DNA of 34,271 bases from Pseudonocardiales bacterium. Its GTDB lineage: Bacteria; Actinomycetota; Actinomycetes; Mycobacteriales; Jatrophihabitantaceae. The stretch lies in the NCBI GenBank assembly GCA_003243915.1, contig QHCC01000041.1:53076-87346 (forward strand). Direction: 5' to 3'. Made by a program: the position numbers and the translations under genes. How positions within the stretch are numbered: the stretch's first letter is position 1; the number at the start of each line of letters is the position of its first letter. The notes beneath the pieces were generated by a model that had not been told where the DNA came from, ran no database searches, and worked only from the letters and a program-made list of their open reading frames with translations. Below are positions 1 to 8,384 of this stretch, piece after piece.

Positions 1-669
1 GAAGGAGCCACCGTATTTCTGCTCGACGTGGCCGACAAGGAAGGGCGGCGAGTTGTCACCGAGATCACCTCGGCCGGCGGGGTCGCCCACTACATTCACT
101 GCGACGTCTCGGTCGAGGTCGATTGGGCGCAGGCCCGCCGCATCGTCTTCAGCAAACAGGACCGCCTCAACGTCCTGTTCAGCAACGCATTCTGGGCCAA
201 GGTTCAACCACTGCACGAACTCAGCGCGGTTGACTGGGACCGCCAGCTGGCTGTCTCGTTGAGGGGCACCTACCTCGCAGCGCACACCTTTCTGCCGGCG
301 CTGCGCCGCTCGCGCGGTTCGATCGTGCTCACCTCCTCGGTACACGCCCACATCGGTCTACCCGGACGCCCGGCCTACGCCGCCGCGAAGGGAGCACTGT
401 GCTCGATGGGACGCCAACTTGCCGTCGAGTACGCGCCCGATGTGCGTGTCAATACCGTGCTGCCCGGCCCGATCATGACGGCTGCCTGGGATGAGACGGA
501 TGAGGCCGGGCGGTTGCAGAGCATTGCCGCCACTCCAGCGGGACGATTCGGTCAACCCGAGGAGGTGGCGGCCGCGGTGGCCTTCCTGGCCTCTGAGGAT
601 GCCTCTTTCGTGACTGGTGCAGAGTTGGTGGTTGACGGGGGATGGAGCGTCGCCAAGGCCTCGGCTTGA
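1..669 (+). CDS. SDR family oxidoreductase (5' truncated)
   Basis: The reading frame is open from base 1, so the N-terminus with the TGxxxGIG cofactor loop lies outside the window; 222 residues are visible. They show the classical short-chain dehydrogenase/reductase core: the LD and CDVS strands of the Rossmann fold, a serine-rich catalytic strand (VLTSSVHA), the YAAAK catalytic Tyr/Lys pair, a PGPI segment after it, and the C-terminal VVDGGW typical of the family. The usual NNAG motif reads SNAF. It probably oxidises or reduces a hydroxyl/keto group of a small substrate with NAD(P). The FadR-type regulator gene starts about 60 bases downstream on the same strand, suggesting a regulated catabolic unit. 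The substrate cannot be read from the sequence. Confidence 0.9.
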   Translation, partial: EGATVFLLDVADKEGRRVVTEITSAGGVAHYIHCDVSVEVDWAQARRIVFSKQDRLNVLFSNAFWAKVQPLHELSAVDWDRQLAVSLRGTYLAAHTFLPALRRSRGSIVLTSSVHAHIGLPGRPAYAAAKGALCSMGRQLAVEYAPDVRVNTVLPGPIMTAAWDETDEAGRLQSIAATPAGRFGQPEEVAAAVAFLASEDASFVTGAELVVDGGWSVAKASA

Positions 670-729
670 GGCTGACTTCGGCTGACAGACCGCAGAATGG
701 TGCACAACCGCAACGACGACGAGGACTAC

Positions 730-1455
730 ATGGCCGTCTACCAAGGACGAGGTCTGCACGGACAGATCGTGGAACAGATCGGGGTGCGCATCGTCAGCGG
801 CGCCTACGAGCCAGGCGCCACGCTGTTCGCTGAGCACCTCGAGGAAAAATTCGACGTCAGTAAGACAGTCGTGCGGGAAGCGTTGAAGGTGCTGGCCGCG
901 AAGGGGCTCGTCGAGTCGCGGCAGAAGCGCGGAACCGTCGTCCGACCGCGACGGTCCTGGAGTCTTCTTGATGCCGATGTACTGCGCTGGCAGGGCAGCG
1001 AACAGCCTGACTTCGCGTTCCTGGAGAACCTGGCCGAGGTGCGGGCAATCGTCGAACCCGCGGCTGCCCGGCTCGCGGCAGCACGGCGGAGCGACGACGA
1101 TCTCGAAGCAATGCGGCAAGCCCTCGACGCGATGGCGGCAGCTTTGGATGAACCCGACGCGATGGTCTCCGCCGACATCCGGTTCCACCGGGCGTTGCTC
1201 GACTCTGCACACAACGAGTTGCTGAGTCGGATGGAGGTCGTTCTCTCCGCTGGTCTGCAGGTGCGAGATAGGTTCGTGCACCACAGCAGGCATGGTTCGG
1301 ATCCTGTGCCAGCCCACCAGGCGTTACTCGATGCCGTCCGCGATGGCGATGCCGACCTGGCGGGGCAGACGGTGGACGCGCTGTTGGCGCAGGCCGGCGC
1401 GGACCTGGCCGAAGTGCGGGCCCGGACGGAACGATCCGCGCGCAAGGAAGCCTGA
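730..1455 (+). CDS. FadR/GntR-family transcriptional regulator
   Basis: This 241-residue protein has an N-terminal GntR winged helix (about residues 5-75, with FDVSKTVVREALKVLAAKGLV as recognition region) and a C-terminal all-helical FCD ligand domain (about 90-225). The FCD domain keeps the D-x-x-FH and later His residues (ADIRFH, VHHSRH, PAHQ) that usually bind a metal and a carboxylate effector. I chose the ATG at 730 because the family alignment begins there; an in-frame ATG at 697 would add 11 poorly conserved residues. It follows the SDR gene by about 60 bases and probably represses that gene or its operon until a sugar acid or similar carboxylate binds. That role is inferred from family and position. 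Confidence 0.9.
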   Translation: MAVYQGRGLHGQIVEQIGVRIVSGAYEPGATLFAEHLEEKFDVSKTVVREALKVLAAKGLVESRQKRGTVVRPRRSWSLLDADVLRWQGSEQPDFAFLENLAEVRAIVEPAAARLAAARRSDDDLEAMRQALDAMAAALDEPDAMVSADIRFHRALLDSAHNELLSRMEVVLSAGLQVRDRFVHHSRHGSDPVPAHQALLDAVRDGDADLAGQTVDALLAQAGADLAEVRARTERSARKEA

Positions 1456-1516
1456 CGTTCCGCAGACGTTCCGCATCAGGCAGGACTCTCTGGATCGAAG
1501 GTTCGCCGGGCAGATT

Positions 1517-3028
1517 TCAGCCAGTCGCAGCCGCAATGCATTGCTGTTGTCGGGTGCGGTGCCACAACACTGCGGCAGCCCCCGTCACTGCGGAGACATT
1601 GAAGGCTGTGGTCACTGCGCCGGGAGCGCCGGTGATGGCGCCGACTGAGGCGATGGCGCAGCCTGCGACGATCCAGTCGCGTTGCCTGCCTGTGGCGGTG
1701 GGTGCGAGGCACAGTACGCCCCACAGCAGGTACCACGGGTAGATCGTCGGGCTGAGCAGTGCCAGGGCCACCAGGCTGAAGCCGACGCTGTGCTCGAGCG
1801 GACGGTTCCTCGCCGTCGCGGAGAGGTAGGTGATGAGGAATGCGGCGGCAAGCAGGCAGCTGATCCGACCGCCGGCAGCCAGATCGTCGAAGGATGCGGG
1901 GGCGACGATCGGTGTGAACAGGTCGCCGATCAGGCTGGCCGGTGCGGCGGGAGTGTATCCCTGGGCTGGGGAGTTCAGGCCACTGATCCAACCCATCCCG
2001 TTGTCGACCAGCAGCGTGAACCCGGCGATGCTGGTCGCGGCCACGAGGAAACCGCGGGCGCCGAGGATGAGCCGTGCCCGCGGGTCCCGTTCCGTGAGAA
2101 CGTGGCTGGCGACGATGGGGAGCAAGGCCACGAATGCCGGGGCTTTGATCGAGCCCGCCGCGCAAGCGAGGAAGACTGCCCAGGCAACATGGTTGCGCCT
2201 GGCGGCGATCAGCGAGGCGAGCAGCAGCGCCCCCATCGGTGCTTCGAGGTGGGCGCCGGACACTAGGTGGAGCAGCACAAGCGGATTGAGCACGATCAAG
2301 ATGAGAGCGCTGGTACGCCGGTTTGCCGTCAGGTGCATGGCCAGGACCCCGATCGCGATGACGCAGCCCACCGCCAGCGCTCGCAGGACAATGACAGCGC
2401 CGAGCGGGCTGCCGCCGCTGATAGCGAGGGCCAGATGCTCGACGGTCGTTCCCAGTGGGCCGTAGGGGCTCGGGGAGCTGCGCCAAGTCGGATCAACCGC
2501 TGCCAGGATCCGTGCTCCAGCATCGGTCGGCACCCGGGTCAGCGCCGAAACCCCCGACGCGTAGGGGTCCAGGCCGCTGCGGACCATCAGCCCTTGTGCG
2601 GCGTAGCTGAAGACGTCCTTGCTGATCAGCGGCGGGCCGATGGCGAACGGCGCAGACCACGCCGCGGCGATCCACCACACCTGCCGCTCGCTGATCGCAG
2701 CGGCCGCCAACCGGCTCAGCACAGCCAGCCACAACAACGCGATGGCCGCGATGGCCAGGAACAGCAGCAGACCCGAAAGCCACGAACCTCCCGGCCGGTA
2801 CCCCGTCGAAGACAACATCCCAAGCCAGCTCGAGAGCGGGATCGTAGTGCCAACTGTGCCGTCCTGACCGCCGGCGATCACGGCCACCCACGCAGCGAGG
2901 AAGCCAACCGTCGCCATCACCGGCGCGGCGCTCACCGCCGCTGTTCCGAACTCGGGCGTCCGCAGCCTGTGGCCGCGGGCCGGCCACGAAACCCACGAGC
3001 GGACGCGACATCGCACGTAAGACAACAT
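1517..3028 (-). CDS. MptB-like polyprenol-phosphomannose-dependent mannosyltransferase
   Basis: This is a polytopic membrane protein of 503 residues with roughly ten or more hydrophobic helices. After the second or third helix it carries an acidic loop motif, SKDVFSYAAQGLMVRSGLDPY. That is characteristic of actinobacterial GT-C enzymes of the MptB/MptA group, which add alpha-1,6-mannose from polyprenyl-phosphate-mannose to lipomannan-type glycans on the outer face of the membrane. The ATG at 3028 lies 17 bases after the DUF3040 stop; a GTG at 3136 in the same frame would overlap that gene and add 36 low-complexity residues, so I prefer 3028, although neither has a clear ribosome binding site. 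It is probably co-transcribed with the DUF3040 gene. The exact acceptor is unknown. Confidence 0.8.
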   Translation of the reverse strand: MLSYVRCRVRSWVSWPARGHRLRTPEFGTAAVSAAPVMATVGFLAAWVAVIAGGQDGTVGTTIPLSSWLGMLSSTGYRPGGSWLSGLLLFLAIAAIALLWLAVLSRLAAAAISERQVWWIAAAWSAPFAIGPPLISKDVFSYAAQGLMVRSGLDPYASGVSALTRVPTDAGARILAAVDPTWRSSPSPYGPLGTTVEHLALAISGGSPLGAVIVLRALAVGCVIAIGVLAMHLTANRRTSALILIVLNPLVLLHLVSGAHLEAPMGALLLASLIAARRNHVAWAVFLACAAGSIKAPAFVALLPIVASHVLTERDPRARLILGARGFLVAATSIAGFTLLVDNGMGWISGLNSPAQGYTPAAPASLIGDLFTPIVAPASFDDLAAGGRISCLLAAAFLITYLSATARNRPLEHSVGFSLVALALLSPTIYPWYLLWGVLCLAPTATGRQRDWIVAGCAIASVGAITGAPGAVTTAFNVSAVTGAAAVLWHRTRQQQCIAAATG

Positions 3029-3045
3029 GGCCGGCGCCAACGAAG

Positions 3046-3333
3046 CTATCTGGGGTTTCCGGGCGGTGCCGAGGGCCGCGGGGTGAGGAGAAGGATGCTG
3101 AGACTGAGTATCGCGACCAACCACGCAATCGCGCACACGAGCGGTTGTCTCGCCAACGCGCCACCGACCTCCAGGGCTAGGGAAGCCGTCGTTAGTCCGT
3201 ACCCGACACGTATCAGTTGTCTGAACCCAACCGCACCCGACACCGATAGTGCTTGGGCCAGGTGCAGATCGTCGCGGCGCCGGTCCTCCCCAATCTCACT
3301 GAGCTGACGCCTCTCAGTCTCGCTCAAGGCCAT
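3046..3333 (-). CDS. DUF3040 small membrane protein
   Basis: This 95-residue protein opens with the family hallmark MALSETERRQLSEIGEDRRRDD, followed by a short linker and two hydrophobic segments at about residues 35-50 and 62-85. This arrangement matches the actinobacterial DUF3040 family: a cytosolic amphipathic N-terminal helix and two membrane helices. Function is unknown; family members often sit beside cell-envelope genes. The MptB-like gene starts 17 bases downstream, so the two probably form one transcript. An AGGA sequence a few bases before the ATG can serve as ribosome binding site. Confidence 0.85.
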   Translation of the reverse strand: MALSETERRQLSEIGEDRRRDDLHLAQALSVSGAVGFRQLIRVGYGLTTASLALEVGGALARQPLVCAIAWLVAILSLSILLLTPRPSAPPGNPR

Positions 3334-3460
3334 TGGTCCTGGAGCCGGCCCGGCGCACCCTCGATCGCGAAGACCAGGTCGCGCCTCAGCAGCAAGTCTC
3401 TGACCGGTCGACTCTGATTCGGGACATCAGGCGGGAAGATGCCGTTAGATCCACAGTCCT

Positions 3461-4960
3461 TCATGGTTGTCTCATCCTGGTCCTGGGCTCGGCTTCCTCG
3501 GCGGTCAGCGGAAGTCGAAGTTCGACCAAGGCTCCGCCGCCAGGGGGATTCGTGGCGGTGATGCCACCGGCGTGGGCGTGCACGAGGGCTTCGACGATGG
3601 CCAGGCCCAGCCCGCTTCCGGCGGATGCCGCCGACCGGCCGCGGCCTTGATCGGCGCGGGTGAAGCGGTCGAAGGCGTGCGGAAGGAACGCGGGTGGAAA
3701 GCCGGGGCCGGTGTCGCCGACACGAAGCACCAGCTGCGTGCCGCCAGGGGATTGGCCGGGGCTGATCGTTTCGATGCCGGCGTGCAGGGAGACGGCGCCC
3801 CCGGCGGGGGTGTGCCGCAGACTGTTGCCCAGCAGGTTGTCCAATATGCGGCGCAGTGCGGTCGGGTCAAGGTCTGCGATCAGCGTGAGTGGCACCTCGG
3901 TGCGCATGGTGAGACCGCCTGTCGCGGCCCGGTCGTAGTAGGCGCGCGCCACGTCGTCGAGCAACTCGGTCACGTCAGTGAGTTGTCGTCGCACGATGGG
4001 ATGCCCGCTGTCGGCCTGAGCCAGGAGCAACAGGTCTTCGGCCAGGGCGGTCAGTCGGGTGACCTCGAGCCGGGCGTGGTTGATGGAGTCCACCAGGTCG
4101 GCGCGGCTGCGGGTGGGACGCACTGCGGTTTCCAGTTCGGTCTGTAGCACCGCGAGCGGGGTGCGAAGTTCGTGTCCCGCGTCGGCGATCAAGCTGCGCT
4201 GCCGGTCCAGGGAGTTGTGCAGCCGATCGAGCAGCGCGTTGAAGGCTTGGGCCAGGTGGTTGAGACTGTCACGGGTCGCTGGTTCGGTTATCCGCCCGGC
4301 CGGGTCGTGTTCGCCCAAGTTCTGCGCATCGGCGCTCATCCGGTCGACCGGTTTGAGCGCGGCGCCGGAGAGGAGGAAGGCGCCGATGCCGAGCAGGGCG
4401 AGCAGGATCGGCACCGCGATGAAGAGTGCTTGGCGCACCTGTGTACCGGCCTCATCGGCCGCCCCGAGACTCTCCCCGGCGACAACCAGCCAAATACCAT
4501 CGCTGCGCGCAACCGGCTGAACCAGGATCCGGAACGATTCACCACCGTAGCGGGCGGTACGGATCGTGGTCACCAACGGCGGGGTGCGGACCTGGTCGGC
4601 GGGCACCGGCGCCCCAGGCAGAATCGGCGGTTGCGCATCGACCATGTGCCCGCCAGCAGCGTAGATGGCGGTGAACGCCTGCGCATCCTTCGCGGCCCGA
4701 CCAGCAGCGGTGATCCGCGGCGGCGGGTCGACCAGTTCGACGTTGCCGGCGACCAGGTCCGCGGCCAGGGAGCTTGCTCGGGCTTGTAGCGCTGCATCGA
4801 CATTGGCTCGCAAGCCGCGGCTGAGGGTGAGCGTGAACAACGCCACCCCTGCTGCGGCGAGGATTGCCGCGGCCAGCAAGTACGTAGCCACCAGGCGGCC
4901 CCGAACTCCGCGCAGCCATCGGAAGATCACCTGTCTGCTGCGCGCCAGTTGTGAGCTCAC
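3461..4960 (-). CDS. OmpR-type partner sensor histidine kinase
   Basis: This 499-residue membrane kinase has a first transmembrane helix at about 22-47, an extracytoplasmic sensor region of about 130 residues, and a second helix at about 178-201. A HAMP linker follows, then the dimerisation helix with phospho-accepting His263 (AGHELRTPLA), and a HATPase_c domain with N box (DNLLGNSLRH, about 374-383), G1 (DTGPGF, 416-421) and G2 (GSGLGLAI, 448-455). All catalytic motifs are intact. The GTG start overlaps the regulator stop codon by four bases (GTGA), so translation is coupled and the reading frame upstream of 4960 is antisense noise. It should autophosphorylate and phosphorylate the adjacent response regulator; the stimulus is unknown. 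Confidence 0.95.
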   Translation of the reverse strand: MSSQLARSRQVIFRWLRGVRGRLVATYLLAAAILAAAGVALFTLTLSRGLRANVDAALQARASSLAADLVAGNVELVDPPPRITAAGRAAKDAQAFTAIYAAGGHMVDAQPPILPGAPVPADQVRTPPLVTTIRTARYGGESFRILVQPVARSDGIWLVVAGESLGAADEAGTQVRQALFIAVPILLALLGIGAFLLSGAALKPVDRMSADAQNLGEHDPAGRITEPATRDSLNHLAQAFNALLDRLHNSLDRQRSLIADAGHELRTPLAVLQTELETAVRPTRSRADLVDSINHARLEVTRLTALAEDLLLLAQADSGHPIVRRQLTDVTELLDDVARAYYDRAATGGLTMRTEVPLTLIADLDPTALRRILDNLLGNSLRHTPAGGAVSLHAGIETISPGQSPGGTQLVLRVGDTGPGFPPAFLPHAFDRFTRADQGRGRSAASAGSGLGLAIVEALVHAHAGGITATNPPGGGALVELRLPLTAEEAEPRTRMRQP

Positions 4961-5649
4961 CCCGACCCGGCCGAATCCTCGCCGCCGCGCAGCCGGTAGC
5001 CGGCGCCGCGGACGGTCTGCACATCGTCGCGGTCGAAGGGCTTGTCCAGCTTGCGGCGCAGCGAGCCGATGTACTGGTCGACGACGTTGCTCGTCGGGTC
5101 GTAGGTGAAGTCCCACACGTGCTCGAGAATGTGGGTTCGGGACAAGACATCCCCTCGATGGCGCATGAGCAGCTCCAACAACGCGAATTCCTTCGCGGTC
5201 AGCTCGATTCGCAGTCCCGCCCGGGTGACGCGCCGCGATGCCGGATCCAACACGAGGTCGCCGGCCTGCAGAGTCGCTGGCCGTTCTCCGGCGCCGCGGC
5301 GGACCAGGGCGCGGATACGGGCGCTGAGCTCCCCGAAATTGAACGGTTTAGCGAGATAGTCGTCCGCGCCGGCATCCAGCCCCTCGATTCGAGCGTCGAC
5401 GTCAGTGCGGGCGGTGAGCATCAATACGGGAGCCCAACGCCGTGCTGCGCGCCATTGCCGCACGACCTCGAAGCCGTCCAATCCGGGTAACATCCCGTCG
5501 AGCACCACTGCGTCGTAGTCATTTTCCTGCCCTAGCCACAGAGCCTCGGCGCCGTCCCCGGCAACGTCCACGGCGTACCCGTCCTCCTCCAAGGCACGTC
5601 TAAGCAGCAGCACCATCCGCTCGTCGTCCTCCACCACCAGCAGCCGCAC
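4957..5649 (-). CDS. OmpR/PhoB-family response regulator
   Basis: This 230-residue protein has an N-terminal receiver domain with the acidic pocket (EDDE, residues 7-10), phospho-acceptor Asp51 (VVLDGMLPG), conserved Thr79 and Lys101 (LAKPF). The C-terminal winged helix (about 130-225) includes the typical LTAKEFALLELLMRH and RTVRGAGYRL segments. I chose the GTG at 5649 because GGGAGG sits seven bases upstream and the family sequence begins there (VRLLVVEDD); further upstream the frame is not family-like. It is cotranscribed with the overlapping kinase gene and is probably a transcription factor for envelope or stress genes, but no target is visible. Confidence 0.96.
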   Translation of the reverse strand: MRLLVVEDDERMVLLLRRALEEDGYAVDVAGDGAEALWLGQENDYDAVVLDGMLPGLDGFEVVRQWRAARRWAPVLMLTARTDVDARIEGLDAGADDYLAKPFNFGELSARIRALVRRGAGERPATLQAGDLVLDPASRRVTRAGLRIELTAKEFALLELLMRHRGDVLSRTHILEHVWDFTYDPTSNVVDQYIGSLRRKLDKPFDRDDVQTVRGAGYRLRGGEDSAGSG

Positions 5650-5877
5650 GAGGCATCCTCCCGATTCATTCTCCTCCGGTCGCAGATGTGACCCTCCTAT
5701 CCTCGTCCGGGCGAGGTGTAGCAACCGTGTCGGGCCATGTGTCGCGGCGGCCGACCAGGAACCCCTCCACCGGGCGTTGCTGCCTCGCGTCAGGCTTAGC
5801 TAGCGTCGAAACGCTATACGTCCCCAAGGACACTGCGACCGTCGTCCTGAAGAGCGCTTGCCGGTAGGGCCAGGAAT

Positions 5878-6870
5878 TCACACCGGGTCGTGATGGCTAT
5901 GTTCCGCGGCTCGCCGATTGAGCACGCCGTCCTGTGTCGGTAGGGCAAGGTGGCCGAGAGGTGGGGCCGTGACACCGTCGGGGGTGTCGTGTTGCGTCCC
6001 GGGCAACGAGTCAGCCGATGAGTAGGAGTACAACAGCGTCGAGCTGCGGCAGGGTGTCGGCTCGACTTGGGCCAGCCGCAGGTGCCGCCCGTGGATGTCG
6101 ATACCCTCGGTCTCCCCAAGACCTGGACACGCCGACAGGTGCGGTACGGCGCCGAGAAGCGACGGCGCGCCCGTGACGGCGCGCCCATCAAGCGGACGAG
6201 CCAGCTGAACGGTGAGGATCTGCTGCGCTACGCCGTACAGATCGGCGCGGCGATCGTCGGTCGAGCACACCAGACTGGTCGGCGATGCGAACGAACATCC
6301 CTGCACTCTGCGCATCGGCCGGGTCAACGTGATCATGGCTGCCAGCACCAGGTTGCGCCCAGGCCTCGGCGCCGCGAGGTTGAATCCGGGCATCGCGAAC
6401 ACGAGCAGGCGCCTGATGGTCCCCCACTCGCCCGCGACAAACCACTGCCCCCCGGGCGCAATGGCGATGAAGGAGTTGTTGAACATCTCGCCGCGAAGAA
6501 GATGGTGCACGTACCCGCTGCGGCTGCCATCGGGAGCGGTAAGCACGAAGAGCTTGGCATCTGCATTGGGGCGGCCCTGGTAGGCATCGAGGAGGTAGCC
6601 GGCGTGGGAATCTGGATCGCCCACATGAACCCACCCCTGCCGCCGCAAGTCAGCCGGGACGGTGCCGCTGCCACGGGTCACGACCCGGACATGCCCGGCT
6701 GGCTCGACGATGGACGTGACACCCTGATCGGCGACGTCATTGGTCAAGGTCGTCCACCCCTGGAGAACCCATGGTCCGGCGCGGACCACTCCCGGAGCGC
6801 CGGCGGCTGGAACCGGCGGGGACAACACGGCGCTACCCGCGAGCAGAGCGCCCACCAAGATGAGTCTCAT
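5878..6870 (-). CDS. Secreted hypothetical protein
   Basis: I do not recognise the family. The 330-residue protein begins with a Sec-type signal peptide (MRLILVGALLAGSAVLSPPVPAAGA, cleavage after about residue 25). The mature part has many beta-strand-like segments, with W-rich stretches (GPWVLQGWTTLTNDV, GGQWFVAGEWGTIRRL) and an LFVLTAPDG segment resembling propeller or sugar-lactone-lactonase-like repeats. Four cysteines lie in the C-terminal half and could form disulfides. The ATG at 6870 has AGGCAGG just upstream and places the signal peptide at the N-terminus; the in-frame extension to 7005 does not look like protein. The gene lies upstream of the two-component genes on the same strand with a 228-base gap, so it is probably a separate unit. 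Confidence 0.75.
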   Translation of the reverse strand: MRLILVGALLAGSAVLSPPVPAAGAPGVVRAGPWVLQGWTTLTNDVADQGVTSIVEPAGHVRVVTRGSGTVPADLRRQGWVHVGDPDSHAGYLLDAYQGRPNADAKLFVLTAPDGSRSGYVHHLLRGEMFNNSFIAIAPGGQWFVAGEWGTIRRLLVFAMPGFNLAAPRPGRNLVLAAMITLTRPMRRVQGCSFASPTSLVCSTDDRRADLYGVAQQILTVQLARPLDGRAVTGAPSLLGAVPHLSACPGLGETEGIDIHGRHLRLAQVEPTPCRSSTLLYSYSSADSLPGTQHDTPDGVTAPPLGHLALPTQDGVLNRRAAEHSHHDPV

Positions 6871-7351
6871 GACCTGCCTGGGTTCAACATCGACTAGGGG
6901 CGAGGGTGCGCCGACGTTGATGTACGCACGATGTCGGCATGCCGTTGGATCTGCCCGGCAGACACCCGAACTGCCGTCAGCGATGGCATCTACCGAACCG
7001 ATCACGGCGTGGCCGCTCGGTCACTCCGGACGCAAGCGGCGGCAAACGATGCAGCTATGGATGGTCGCAAAGGGGGCCGCACCGGTGCCCAGGATTGGCG
7101 GCGCCGCGGGTAGGCGCAGTCGCTTACGCGTCGGCCGCGCGACATCCTCGCTACATGTTCTACACGTCACTCTGGAGTCCTGAGGACAGCAATCTGATCA
7201 TGAATGAGGTGGCTCCCCGAGTGTCCTTCGTGACGTTGCTGGGTGTGGTGGCGGTTCCCGGTGCGAACTGCAGGCCGCCGGAATGACCGAAGCGTTTGCG
7301 GCGCACGGAATCCAGCTGAACGGCGTGAGCGGGTTGGCTGGGCAGCAGTAA
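6871..7351. other. Intergenic region between divergent genes
   Basis: This gap of about 480 bases separates the secreted-protein gene (minus) from the methyltransferase gene (plus) and should hold both promoters. I see no convincing full-length gene. The final 30 codons before 7352 are open and have coding-like composition (see the separate mini-ORF entry). No strong inverted repeat or terminator stood out. Confidence 0.5.
7283..7351 (+). CDS. Possible upstream mini-ORF or C-terminal gene remnant
   Basis: An ATG at 7283 opens 22 codons (MTEAFAAHGIQLNGVSGLAG and two more residues) ending in TAA exactly abutting the ATG of the methyltransferase gene (TAAATG). The frame is open back to 7208. 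The composition looks like the tail of a globular protein rather than random high-GC sequence. It could be a leader peptide coupling translation into the next gene or the remnant of a lost upstream gene. Evidence is weak. Confidence 0.25.
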   Translation: MTEAFAAHGIQLNGVSGLAGQQ

Positions 7352-8266
7352 ATGTCTTTCCCTGAGCGTGCCGGCTTGGACCCGGGTTTGGACAATGGCG
7401 GGTACTGCCCGTGTTGCCGGTCCGAAACCCGATTTCTCGTCGACCAGGCGTGGCTACGTGATCACTACATTTGCACCCGATGTCGATCGATCCCGCGCCA
7501 ACGCCACCTGCAAACAGTGCTCGACGCCAGGTTTTCCGGCTGGGAGGCCTTGCGGATCCATGAGTCCTCCCCCTCGTCTGACTTCATCGGCCGGTTTGCA
7601 GAGAACTACACTTGTTCTCAGCTGATCCCCGGCGTCGCCGGGGGCGAGTTCCGCGACGGTGTGCGTTGTGAAGACGTCGAGAAGCTGACCTTTCCCGACG
7701 AGTCGATCGACCTATTCATCACCCAGGACGTGTTGGAACACGTATTTGACCCGCGCGGCGCAATCAAGGAGATCCATCGCGTGTTGCGCCCGGGCGGAGC
7801 CCATATCTTCACCACACCCAAGCACCCGGGGCTGATCCAGACGGTTCAGCGTGCGCGATTGTCCAATGCCGGCACGGTCGAGCCACTCCTCGAAGCGCAG
7901 TACCACGACAGCCCGATCGGTGACGGCCGAGCGTTGGTGACCTACGATTACGGCCACGACTTCGAATCGTTGTTGTCCACCTGGGCGGGCGCCAGTGTCG
8001 TCACCGTCAACACCGTGGATCGCTCTCGCGGGCTCGACGCGGAGTTCAACGAGGTCTTCGTCATCGCCAAGCCACTGCACTACCCTCACCATTCCAGCCA
8101 AAAACTGATAAACCGGCTCCAAGGGTCGATCGACACCCGCGACCGGCGGATCGCGGCGCTACAGGACGCCGTCACGGAGCTGAGGGAATCGACCTCATGG
8201 CGTGTCACAGCACCCCTCAGAGCCACGACGAACAGGGTCAGATCACTCCGCAAACGGCCCTCGTGA
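7352..8266 (+). CDS. Class I SAM-dependent methyltransferase with zinc-knuckle N-terminus and coiled-coil tail
   Basis: The 304-residue protein starts with a four-cysteine zinc-knuckle-like region (YCPCC at about 18-22 and CTRC at about 41-44). A methyltransferase core follows, degenerate at motif I but with DLFITQDVLEHVFDP and VLRPGGAHIFTTP as motifs II-III. The last 55 residues (SSQKLINRLQGSIDTRDRR... then STSWRVTAPLR) form a helical coiled-coil tail of the kind often found at the end of glycosyltransferases and methyltransferases that modify surface polysaccharides. It therefore probably methylates a glycan or another cell-surface precursor. The start is an ATG directly after the TAA of a possible mini-ORF. 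The next gene encodes a lipoprotein on the same strand, 118 bases downstream. Confidence 0.85.
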   Translation: MSFPERAGLDPGLDNGGYCPCCRSETRFLVDQAWLRDHYICTRCRSIPRQRHLQTVLDARFSGWEALRIHESSPSSDFIGRFAENYTCSQLIPGVAGGEFRDGVRCEDVEKLTFPDESIDLFITQDVLEHVFDPRGAIKEIHRVLRPGGAHIFTTPKHPGLIQTVQRARLSNAGTVEPLLEAQYHDSPIGDGRALVTYDYGHDFESLLSTWAGASVVTVNTVDRSRGLDAEFNEVFVIAKPLHYPHHSSQKLINRLQGSIDTRDRRIAALQDAVTELRESTSWRVTAPLRATTNRVRSLRKRPS

Positions 8267-8372
8267 GCCGTCGTCCGCGAATTGCACGCAGGCGATCAGG
8301 ACTATGAATTTGAGGTGGCTCAGCCGGACGGATCCGGCGTCGCCGTCACATCGGATCTTCAACGAGGGCCAA

Positions 8373-8378
8373 TAGGCT
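8373..8378 (+). promoter_or_regulatory. Candidate -10 element for a leaderless transcript
   Basis: TAGGCT fits the actinobacterial TANNNT -10 pattern and ends six bases before the ATG at 8385. No ribosome binding site is seen, so transcription may begin at the start codon itself. The -35 region is not obvious. Confidence 0.4.
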
Positions 8379-8384
8379 GGTTTG

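Noticed and set aside
358-1317. A 319-codon minus-strand open frame opposite the SDR and FadR genes
   Set aside because: It is antisense to two recognised families, and no motif is seen.
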